Positions 12,969 through 21,299 of a stretch of 64,000 nt of DNA are shown in pieces. This DNA is from Okapia johnstoni (taxonomy: Eukaryota > Chordata > Mammalia > Artiodactyla > Giraffidae): NCBI GenBank assembly GCA_024291935.2, contig CM044306.1:24635501-24699500 (forward strand). The letters run 5' to 3'. Within the stretch, counting starts at the first letter, position 1. The number at the start of each line of letters is the position of its first letter. Under the pieces are notes generated by a model. It had not been told where the DNA came from. It worked only from the letters and a program-made list of their open reading frames with translations, and ran no database searches. Both the position numbers and the translations under genes were made by a program.

Positions 12969-14253
12969 CCAAACAAAAAAACACCAGTCCAGGTAAGGAC
13001 TGCTAAATAGGCCCCTGGCCCCCTGGTAACATGCTCTCACTGCCCAACTAATCCACAGAAGAGAGTTTGGAAGAACTATCAGTCCAGTAGGTAAGGAGCT
13101 AATTGATGCAACTTTCAGGATGAGAAACACAGAGAAAAGAAAGGGGTGGAGAAAAGAAGGAAGTTCAGCCAGATGCATTTAAAACCTCTCTTCTCAAGGA
13201 GGAGTTCAAAATGAGAGGGGGCCTTTCAGGGCAGAGCTGCAGTGACACCCAGGGCCCCAAGAGAGTGAGATGAGTGCAAGTGAGCCAGGCTTGAAAGGCT
13301 GGGTGGCGGGGTGGGAAGGCAGCAGTGCAGGAAGGAGGCTGGGCGCCCATCTGGAGAGCCAAGGGGCTGGGGCTGCTGAACAGATGGAGTGCAAGTTGCA
13401 GCTGGTGGAAATGCACTTTCATGTGTAAAGTTTGGTCCACGGAGGATAGCGATTTCCAACTCCAAAGGCAGCAGTGGGCAGGTGGCTCTGCTCCATGCTC
13501 CGCCTCCTCCCCCTACTGCCACCCAGAAAACTCAACAGCGGCTCTACGCCAGGACTCAGCCACTGTGCCCTCCACCAGCATCCCTTTCAACAGGCAGGAG
13601 CTGGCATGGGAATACCAGGGCACCGCCAGGATGGCAGAGGCCTGCAAGGCTTTAGCAGCTGAAGGGGACAAGGGAGGATTAATCCAGCCTCCCCAGGAGG
13701 GGACCGAGAGGACTGAGGACAGACACGGAGGTAGAGGGAGGGACTCAGACCTTCCAAAGCTGTTCATCACATGCACACTGGGTCTCCGCTCTCATTTTGG
13801 TTGAGCTCTGGTTGAAGGGGAGGAAATGGGGAAATGTCAAAACGCAGCAGACTCCGTCCGAGGCTCTGGGCTCATTTTATCTCAACCTCAAGAGAAGTTT
13901 CTTGAGGAGAGAATATATCTGCAGTTTTTTAAGAAATATTTGCCCACCAGAGCTTTAAGAGATAAGGTGCTTTTTACATTCTCTAGCTCTCACAGACAGC
14001 TACTGGTTCTAGCATATTTAGACCTTCGCCTGTGGGAATAGAGGCCATAAGCGCGACAGTTCTTGGGGGAACCGGCCCCCCAGCCAGGTTAACCACACCC
14101 ACGTGGGAGCAGCTTGGGTCATGAACACCAAGCTCTGCCTCTTCTCTTTCTCTCTTTTTTTGTGCAAGGCTGTGCTCCTGGTCATCAAGAACAGAAACGG
14201 CCAACTCTGTCTTGTTAAAATCCAAATGCTTTTTTTAGAATACGTGATTTTGC

Positions 14254-14315
14254 TTTCTTAAAAAACAAGAACAACAAAAACAAAAAATACCCAGACTGAA
14301 ACATAGTCCTTTATC
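14254..14315 (-). terminator. SLC35B1: Candidate SLC35B1 poly(A) region, non-canonical hexamers
   Basis: No AATAAA or ATTAAA is seen on the minus strand in the roughly 300 bases after the stop. The nearest variant hexamers are GATAAA at 14310-14315 and AAGAAA at 14254-14259, followed by T-rich sequence. The cleavage site is therefore inferred only loosely. Confidence 0.35.
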
Positions 14316-14399
14316 TCTACTGTATCCGTTTTCCCAAGAGATGTCACTGTTGGAGAAAATAACTTAAATATTCTTGGAGTGGAGGTAGTCTCTCTCTTC

Positions 14400-14452
14400 C
14401 TAGTGGGATGTCTTCTTGGCTCCCTTCCCAAACTTGGCATCAAGACCAAGAC
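14400..14452 (-). CDS. SLC35B1: SLC35B1 terminal coding exon 9
   Basis: Coding part of the last exon: residues 306-322 ([16 protein letters not shown]) and the TAG stop at 14402-14400. The acceptor is TTCCATAG. The di-lysine pair four and five residues from the C-terminus fits ER retrieval. The 3' UTR continues to lower coordinates. Confidence 0.96.
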
Positions 14453-17400
14453 CTATGGAAAGAGAGAACATATGCTTAACTTTATGGGGAGAAATGAAGT
14501 CTACAAATTATTTGGGGGTGGGAAGTGGGGTGTGCCTTAAGTCTCCAAAATCGGAGCTTTAGATAAAACTATAATTTTCAAACATTAGTTTTATAAAACC
14601 TCCTCAGAGAAAAGAGATTAGTATCAAATGAAAAAAATCACCAAGATACTGATAAACTACAGCAGGGATTTTCCTGGCAGTCCAGTTGTTAAGACTCCGT
14701 GCCTCCACTACAGGGGACACTGGCTCAATCCCTGGTGGAGGAACTAAGATCCTGGACGCTCCTTGGTGCACCCAAAAAAAAAAAAAAAACAAAACAGCAA
14801 GACTGAATGAAATTTAAGAGTCAAACTTCTAGTTATCTCAGCTCATCCAAAGCAGTGCCAATTAGTAGGGAATAAGTATAATAATTTTATCCTGCTCAGT
14901 GTCTGGGGAAAAAAGAATCATTGGAAAGAAATCATTCAAATGAAATGTTTCTTAGGAAAACTGGATTACAGGTAATGCTTCCTCTTTTTTTAAAAAGTTT
15001 GCTCTAAAATAACACATTTCACAAATATACAAGTAAGTATTAAGGGAAAAAAATCAAGTCCCTTTGTATGGCCCAGAGCTGCATGCTCTGGATTTAACTT
15101 ACCCAAGAACACCAGCACAGTGCCCACCCACTGCATGGGGCTGATGGGGTTGGCAAAGAGGATCACAGAGGCCAAAATGGTAAAGAACTTTCGAGTTGTG
15201 GTGATGATGGAGCAGGTCAGGGGACCAAAATACACAACTGTCATGAAGATGAAGCTCTAGAGAAAGACAGAAAGACAAAGTCAGGCTGGTTCCTGTGTAT
15301 CTACCAAGAAAAGTCTGTAACAGGACATCACGGCTGATCTTGCCACCCTCTTCTCCCGGCCAGGCCAGTCTCTCTTGGGGAAGTCAAGCCATCACCCATC
15401 AAGGCACTCACCTGGCCCAGGGCACTAGTCAGGCCAAAGAGGAGAATGTTATAGATGATGGTAGGATACCTTTCGGCAAAGCTCAAGAACTCCCAGAGCT
15501 CCCCGGTGAACAGGATTCCTAGAAAGAAACATCCAAAGATGAACGGTGCATCCTGTGTGCCCATACTCACACGCACACACCTGCAGAGGCCTGCTAAAGT
15601 ACTCTGAAGTGGGGCAGGGCAAGGGAAAACGTATGGCGTGAGTTTGTATTGTCCCATCAAGCATCTCCTATTTTTCTGATTAGAGAAACTAACTAAAGAC
15701 TCTTCTGGGAAATACTTAGAAGTTACTGAGTTACTTCTGTCAAAGTGATGGAAAAAGCAAACCTCAGATGCTCTGAAGATACTGATCCACACATCCCTAG
15801 CTCAAGGCAGCCCCAAGCACTGGTCGATTCCAGCCATCAGCAGCCTCCTCTGTTAACCCTAATTGTGTTCTATGAAAAATACTCCCTGTGTGTGCCCAGA
15901 TTCGAAAAAAAAAGAAGCACTGATTTAAAAGCAAACACCCTCATGTTTGAACAATCTTCAGTATTCACCACAGACCAATGTCTCATCTACCTCAGAGGAG
16001 GGTGAGTTCCCAAGGCACCCCTGCATTTTACTACTGTGCGTCTTCCCATGATACCTGACACAGATCTATTCCTGATTGTGCCAGTACAGCAGCAAGCAGA
16101 GCTGACTGGTGACAGTTTCTCTAAGAAGGCTTCTCAAGGGCTTGGACAATAGGGCATCTGAGAACGGAGGCTGACCTCTGGCCTGGGCAAAGAGCACAAC
16201 CGGCACCAGAGCTAGAGATTAAGTGGATGAAGGCAGTCTGCCCTCTGCTGATACATGGAAAGAATAGCAGAACCACTCCTTACCAGCTCCCAGCAACAAT
16301 GTCGACCAAAGGTTGATGTTCAGCATCATGTGGTTGGAGCCTGTTTGATAGTGAGCTCGCATGTGGTCCTGGGAAACTCCGGTCAGTCCATCCAGGGTTA
16401 GAGACAAGAGCTGGGAAAGAAGAGTACAGCCTGCAGTGAGAAGGCCACTGGCACCCTCCCTAACTCAGGACACAGACCTCTCATTTTCTGAGATCCCTCA
16501 GAAAGCCGCTGCCTTAAGACAGAGTCCTCAGAAAAAAACGCTGCCATTTGCCCACAAGCAGAGGGTGACAAGAGGCCACGTGAGCTCCCTCCTGCCCCCA
16601 GCACCGGAAGGACAGGTAATCTGAGCCACACAGATGTAATGTGGTCAGAGCAGGGTAGGAAGCCTACCACTTCTCAACGCAGTGCCGCGAAGCCTGGCAT
16701 GCAGGGGCCTAGAATAGGCATTGGTGAGCCACACACATTTGGTGGAGAAAGGAAATCTAATCCCAGCATGTTAGCCTCCTGGCTTGGGAGTCCAGTGCTC
16801 CAGTGACTGGATTCTGTGGTCACATTGCCGGATTAGAATCCAGGGCAATATTGGACACAATTTCTTCAGACATGTCCGACTCCTTGGGACCCCATGGACT
16901 GTAGCCCACCAGGCTCCTCTGTCCATGGGATTTCCCAGGCAAGAATACTGGAGTGGGTTGCCATTTCCTACTCCAGGGGATCTTCCCAACCCAGGGATTG
17001 AACCTGTGTCTGTTAGGTCTAACCTGCATTGGCAGGCGGGTTCTTTACCCCTAGTGCCACCTGGGAAGCCCATGTTAGCCACTAACTCTGCCAGTTAACA
17101 GCCATATGGCCATGGGCAAACGATTTAACTTTTCTTTGCCTCAGTTTCTTCATCTGTAAAATGGAGATTAATACTATCTAAGTTATGAAGTTATTGTAAA
17201 AATTAACTAGTTTTCATATAGAACACTTGGAACAGTACCTAATACCTAGTAAGCAATAGCTACTATAGTATTATTATTTTTTGACAGTAAAGTAGGATTT
17301 ATTGGTGGGCAGGAGGAAGGAGGGGACAGCACCCTCATGAGTGCAGGGTCCGCCATTTGTCCAGAGGACCACGATTAGGGATGTATTTGACCCTACAGCC

Positions 17401-20400
17401 ATTTGGGATGAGCTGCTTTTCTGCCACCATGGTTTCAAATTCATCTGCGTGAAACTTAGTAAATCCCTACTTCTTGGTGATGTGGATCTTCTGGTGGCCA
17501 GGAACCTGAACTTGGCCCTGTGGAGGGCCTCAATCATATGCCCCTTGTTCTGTAGCTTGGTGTGAACAGACATTATAACTTGGCCAAAGTGGACTCTGGC
17601 CACTGTACCCTGGGCTTTCCAAAGGCACCATGCATACCTGTCTGGAGCCTAGATTGGGGACAGCATGCCAGTCATGAATGTCCACTGGCCAGAGTTGTCT
17701 CCAAGGTCACTAAGGGCAATCTGTACAGGCAACAGGCTGCATACACTACCAAGGAGGCTGCTGTTTGCAGCCACTGCACACTGGGTCCCCATGGGGAAAA
17801 GAACATGGTTGGCTTAAATGGCTATATGGTATTATTTTTAACTCTGGCTTCCAGGTTTCTTGGAAAGCCACAGTGAGAGACATGCTACTCCTTTCCTCTT
17901 TACTCTCAGGTCTCAGGGACCTCACATCAGCATTTAGACATGGGCCTCAGAGTTATCTCTTCCCCAGAAGGAGAGCTGAACTGTTGTGAAATATTCTAGG
18001 CTCCCCATTACAGCCTTAGCAGAGCCAAGGACCCTGCAGCAAGAGACAAAGACCAGAAACGGGGAGCAAGAAACATCATTTTCTCTCTCAAAACATATAA
18101 CTGGCCTTCTGTATGTGCAGGGGGCGGATATTCCTGTTAAGATTACTGGAAAAGGCTTCCTTTCCCAACAGGATTACATACCAGGAGCAGCTCTCCATAG
18201 CCAATTGTGTGTTCTTCTATCCCGACTACTTTTTTGGGTTTGTACATGAAAAGGGCCACTCCAGCCACAATTAGCAACACACACAGGTACTTGGCCATTG
18301 GGTACTTCTTCTTCAAGAGGGTCACTCCAAGGAGCATGACTACAGGGAAGAAACAGGGTGGAAAATTCAGGCACCCATAGGCACTGTTGAGACCAATAAT
18401 CTCCTCCTAGGAGCCAAAGACTCATGGGAAAAAAAGAATGTCTGAGAAGGAGAGCTGACAGAGGACAAAAAGGAGAGTGCGAGACTAGCACCCATGTAGA
18501 GATGACTGTGCAACAAGAGTGAACGAAGAATATAAAGCAGACATAGGTAGAGAACAAAGGCTCCAGGAAGGAGCCCGGTAAAAGTAGGGCAGTAGGGAAG
18601 AGTGAGAAATTGAGAATAAGGAAACTGATGCTCAGATGGGATTTAGGGTGCCTACTGACAATGGAGGCCACCAAAACGACTGACCATGTGAAGCAGATGA
18701 GGTCAGCTTCTAGCTCACAGTGAGGATTACCAGCTAATGAACACCCAACACAACAGGAAGTGATACAGATGACAGGATGGGCAGGGGGAAGGGATGCAGG
18801 GAAGTCCCTATAGATAGCAATGGTGAGATGACAAAGCTCAGAGGAATAGAGCCCCAGCAGAGCAGGATCAAGCTCACTACAGGAAGACTGAGGATGGACG
18901 ACAGCGACCATCTTCTTCTGCTTACCTGGGATGGGCTTGCAGGATTTACCAAGGACCTGAAATTAAATTGAGCAAAAATAATTTCTGAGTGTCTTTGACA
19001 TGCCAGGTACTGAACTAGGTGCTACATAAGATGAGTAAGTTAGCGTGGAGCCTGCACCAGAGACCGTAGCCTCAGAAAACAGCTTTATCACAGCCCACCC
19101 AGCAGCACTAAATGTCAGATCTGTGGTTCTTCACGCTCTCAATTTCCCAGACACACTCTCCTTTTATTTAAGTCACAGACCTGAGGGAAGAATCTTTCAT
19201 CCTTTTGAACTTCTGAGACAACCCTCACCCCACCCTGAGGTTTCACCTGAGTTGGGTAGTTGACAAACTGTAGTGCTGAGTTGCTGGAGACCATAGCACC
19301 CAGATAGGAGACAGAACACGCAGCATAGAGCCAGCTCCGAGTACGATCCACTCTGGCAGTGTCAAAAAACTGGATCACTAGGAGAAGACAAAAGAAACAT
19401 ACAAGAGAAAGTTGGCGGGCCTAGGATGGACCACTGAGCAAAAGTCAAAGCCACATGAAAGGAATTTATCTGTCAAATAAGATGAGAAGTACAAACTATT
19501 TCCGTCCTCTTAGATTCGGAAATCTCTGAAGATTCTCCAACTCTCCAATCCCATCTAAACCTAACACAAGACCTCATGCAGGGCAGCAGTGGGGGATAGG
19601 GGGGTGCATGTTCATTCAGATCAAGGGACTAGTCAGCCCTGCTGCTAGCCCCCAGGGAACAAAGAGAGCTGACACAGGAAAACCAAAAAGACAAAGAAAA
19701 AAGTTTTAAGTGTTCTCATGGGGATCTGGAATACAGATCCATTCTCTGCATATTTCTGACTGAGAAATTGATTTAGTTTAAGGAAACAGAATTCCACCTT
19801 TTTCCAAAGCCACTAGTTTTATAAGTCTAATAGAGAGGCTGTTGTTAGCACTAAAGGGGCTGAGGGTCTTCAGCATTAGACCTAATGCCTAGGATACATA
19901 GGGAAGGGGACACACAACATATTATTATCTAAGTACTCACAGATCTTGGCAAACACAGCATTGACCACACACTGGATGAAGACCAAAGTTAAGGCAAAAG
20001 TGAAGGTCTCCTGCTTGGCTCCCTCCCCATACTTTCCTCTTGTTCTAAGAATAAAATGCATGAGAAAGAGACGAATTAATATACTTCCCTCAGGGTCCTC
20101 TAGTAATCCAGAGCCACTGAATGCTTTGAAATTGTTTTGCTTCTCTAGACTTAGGTAAAGTTTGGTAAGGATCACATTTACAACAGGAGCTGATTTTCCT
20201 GGCGCTAGAAACTAGATATTCCAGGCTGCTAATCAGAGAACCGAATGAAACAAACTCTGTGTGTGTGTACACATATATCCGTACAGGATGGTGCTGAAGA
20301 AAACGTGAAAAATTGTGTATGTGTGTGTACACATATCCGTACAGGATGGAGCTGAAGAAAACTCGAAAAACTGGTTAAATGACGTACACCGGGGCAGGGC

Positions 20401-20886
20401 CGAGGGCGAAATAATCAGCAACCTGCAAGAATATAGGAGTTTCAAGGACAGCCCAGCACAGGTCATGGAAACCTAAGTCTGTAAAACCCAGCCGTTTAGA
20501 ACCAACAGGAAAAACATCAATTAAGGGAAGAAAAATAACCACCTCCCGAGAATCTAGGAGCCAACTTTCGCGTTTTGTATAACCCTTGGGAGGTTTAGCA
20601 GCAAAGGGGTCAGGATGCTGGGAGAGCAGAAGGAGCCAAAGGGAACACTGGGGTTAGGGGCGGGAGGGCCGCGAACCTGAACCTGACCACAGGCTGGGGA
20701 GACAAGGCAGGATTGAGTGGGCGGGGCGGGGGTGGTGGTGCGGTGGCGGGGGTCTGCGTTCCCACCCTGGGGATCCGCTCACATCTTTTCCTGCAGGATC
20801 CCATAGTAGAAATAGCAGACAAAGACGCCGAGGAAGCAGAGCGGCAGACGCAGCCGGTCGGGCACCAGGGAGCTGCTAGCAGCCAT
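14400..20886 (-). CDS. SLC35B1: SLC35B1, ER solute carrier 35B1 (UGTREL1/AXER), complete nine-exon gene
   Basis: Nine minus-strand exons (20783-20886, 19941-20044, 19247-19377, 18926-18956, 18182-18339, 16284-16410, 15412-15518, 15103-15256, 14400-14452) sum to 969 bases. They give 322 residues plus TAG, the length of the human protein as I remember it. Every junction has GT donor and AG acceptor with matching phase. The product is a multi-pass membrane protein of the drug/metabolite transporter superfamily. Hydrophobic segments are visible near residues 12-32, 48-70, 85-105 and 137-155, with more in exons 6-8. The tail ends KKTSH, a di-lysine-like ER retrieval signal. The family was first linked to UDP-galactose transport (UGTREL1, yeast HUT1); the human protein was later reported as the ER ATP/ADP exchanger (AXER) that supplies ATP to BiP. 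The start at 20886 corresponds to the usual 322-residue form; in-frame ATGs lie further upstream at 20985 and 21165. No frameshift or stop is seen, so the copy looks functional. Confidence 0.97.
14665..14795 (+). repeat. CHR-type SINE with poly(A)
   Basis: Head GGGATTTTCCTGGCAGTCCA, body GGAACTAAGATCCTGGACGC and a run of 16 A. In SLC35B1 intron 8, antisense to the gene. Confidence 0.85.
15103..15256 (-). CDS. SLC35B1: SLC35B1 coding exon 8
   Basis: A 154-base exon for residues 255-305 plus one base ([20 protein letters not shown]...). It carries the TTTRKFFTI motif and two hydrophobic segments. The acceptor is TCTCTAG and the donor GTAAGT. Confidence 0.96.
15412..15518 (-). CDS. SLC35B1: SLC35B1 coding exon 7
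   Basis: A 107-base exon for residues 219-254 ([20 protein letters not shown]...SALGQ). The acceptor is TTTCTAG and the donor GTGAGT. It ends on a codon boundary. Confidence 0.96.
16284..16410 (-). CDS. SLC35B1: SLC35B1 coding exon 6
   Basis: A 127-base exon for residues 177-218 plus one base ([20 protein letters not shown]...WSTLLLGA). The acceptor is TTTCCCAG and the donor GTAAGG. The segment contains the conserved DGLTGVSQD stretch recognisable from vertebrate SLC35B1. Confidence 0.96.
16778..17070 (-). repeat. Bov-tA SINE insertion, possibly with extra transduced sequence
   Basis: A Bov-tA occupies about 16862-17070 on the minus strand: head complement ACCTGGGAAGCC, body GGCAAGAATACTGGAGTGGG. 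CATGTTAGCC is repeated exactly at 16768-16777 and 17071-17080 and looks like the target-site duplication. That leaves 16778-16861 as non-SINE DNA inside the insertion. Located in SLC35B1 intron 5 and same sense as the gene. Confidence 0.7.
17081..17266 (+). repeat. MIR SINE
   Basis: CCATATGGCCATGGGCAAAC, TGCCTCAGTTTCTTCATCTG and TAAAATGGAGATTAATAC match the MIR core and tail. Confidence 0.8.
17268..17670 (-). pseudogene. RPL10: RPL10 processed pseudogene, 5'-truncated
   Basis: The minus strand encodes [18 protein letters not shown] and following residues, clearly the C-terminal half of ribosomal protein uL16/RPL10. The match starts near the codons for MLSC and runs through KWRTLHS to a stop at 17337-17335, using two frames. 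It is broken by at least one indel after the KFRF segment and by an in-frame TAG at 17469-17467 where the parent has a tryptophan codon. It has no introns, an AATAAA-type signal at 17303-17298, and ends in an A-rich tail at 17282-17268. It is therefore an L1-mediated, 5'-truncated retrocopy lying in SLC35B1 intron 5, in the same orientation as the host gene. Confidence 0.9.
18182..18339 (-). CDS. SLC35B1: SLC35B1 coding exon 5
   Basis: A 158-base exon for residues 124-176 ([20 protein letters not shown]...). It includes a strongly hydrophobic segment ([16 protein letters not shown]) followed by a lysine-rich loop. The acceptor is CCTGTAG and the donor GTATGT. Confidence 0.96.
18926..18956 (-). 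CDS. SLC35B1: SLC35B1 coding exon 4 (31-nt micro-exon)
   Basis: A 31-base exon encoding [10 protein letters not shown] plus one base. The acceptor is AATTTCAG and the donor GTAAGC. The motif fits the conserved lysine-rich turn of this transporter family between exons 3 and 5. Because 31 is not a multiple of three, skipping it would shift the frame. Confidence 0.94.
19247..19377 (-). CDS. SLC35B1: SLC35B1 coding exon 3
   Basis: A 131-base exon encoding residues 70-113 ([20 protein letters not shown]...NYPTQ). The acceptor is CTCCTAG and the donor GTGAAA, the latter weaker than a consensus GTRAGT. The exon ends on a codon boundary. Confidence 0.96.
19941..20044 (-). CDS. SLC35B1: SLC35B1 coding exon 2
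   Basis: A 104-base exon covering the end of codon 35 to the first base of codon 70 ([16 protein letters not shown]...). The acceptor TTCTTAG precedes 20044 and the donor GTGAGT follows 19941. It encodes a charged loop and the second hydrophobic segment. Confidence 0.96.
20258..20372. repeat. 58-bp tandem duplication
   Basis: GTACAGGATGG recurs at 20281 and 20339, each preceded by a TG run and ACACATAT and followed by GCTGAAGAAAAC. About two copies with a 58-base period, in SLC35B1 intron 1. Confidence 0.85.
20783..20886 (-). CDS. SLC35B1: SLC35B1 coding exon 1
   Basis: Encodes residues 1-34 and two bases of codon 35 ([18 protein letters not shown]...). It holds the N-terminal tail and the first membrane segment. 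The donor is GTGAGC at 20782 downward. The ATG is in a CpG-rich context, and the reading frame stays open upstream to ATGs at 20985 and 21165. Confidence 0.96.
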
Positions 20887-21262
20887 GAGACGCCCGGAGG
20901 ACCCGACCGGAGACCCGCTCACAGCCGGCAGAGGCGGCGGTGACAAGTCCAGCCGGACATCGCCGACCGGCGACAGGGGCCTCATAGGAGCTGCATGAGA
21001 CCGCCGCTGAGGAGGGCCCCAGCAGCCACCGCCGGAACTGCCAGCTCGAGACCACCCAGGGGAAAACTCCTCAAAACCCAGAACCCGCTTCCAAGGAAAG
21101 GAGACCCACCCTGGGGCCTTGGCCTTGTCCCTGATGGCCAGGGGAGCCAGCTGGATCGAGGCCAACGCCTTGCCTTCGAGACTTTCCGATCAGGCAACTC
21201 CGAGGACAACTGCGACCCGGAGCGCGACGGGATGGCCTAGGCGATACGCGGACGTGGAATGA

Positions 21263-21270
21263 TGACGTGT
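21263..21270 (+). promoter_or_regulatory. UPRE/CRE-like TGACGTGT
   Basis: TGACGTG followed by T matches the core of XBP1/ATF6 and CREB/ATF sites (TGACGTG[G/A]). It is six bases from the ERSE-like element. A further CCACG on the minus strand at 21257-21253 sits just downstream in the direction of transcription. Confidence 0.45.
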
Positions 21271-21275
21271 AAGGA

Positions 21276-21294
21276 TGTGGAGGTAACCAATTGG
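21276..21294 (-). promoter_or_regulatory. ERSE-like element, CCAAT-N9-CCACA
   Basis: On the minus strand CCAAT (21294-21290) is followed after exactly nine bases by CCACA (21280-21276). The ER stress response element bound by NF-Y and ATF6/XBP1 is CCAAT-N9-CCACG, so this differs at one position. It lies about 290 bases upstream of the main SLC35B1 start codon. CCAATTGG at 21287-21294 is a palindrome, so a CCAAT box is present on both strands. Confidence 0.5.
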
Positions 21295-21299
21295 CTACG

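Larger units (their letters stand above)
1..14250. other. Intergenic region left of SLC35B1
   Basis: No exon of a recognisable gene is seen. By human synteny SPOP should lie further left. The stretch holds old L2, MIR and L1 remnants, CHR SINEs and one Bov-tA fragment (listed separately), a GA-rich tract near 6118-6170 and GGT repeats near 1660-1682. Between these I see no supported feature. All open frames are short and lack family resemblance. Confidence 0.7.

Noticed and set aside
13205..13804. Overlapping open frames on both strands in a GC-richer stretch
   Set aside because: Several frames are open at once, a base-composition effect. No recognisable protein and no consensus gene structure.
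17562..17876. Plus-strand frame next to the RPL10 retrocopy
   Set aside because: Its first part is antisense to the pseudogene. The rest (17680-17876) shows no similarity I can name.
18174..18911. A 245-residue minus-strand frame in SLC35B1
   Set aside because: It runs through intron 4 and out of frame through exon 5. The spliced exons explain the locus fully.
20713..20943. Plus-strand frame in the CpG island, possible bidirectional partner
   Set aside because: It is antisense to SLC35B1 exon 1 in GC-rich DNA, with no downstream exon or known protein.
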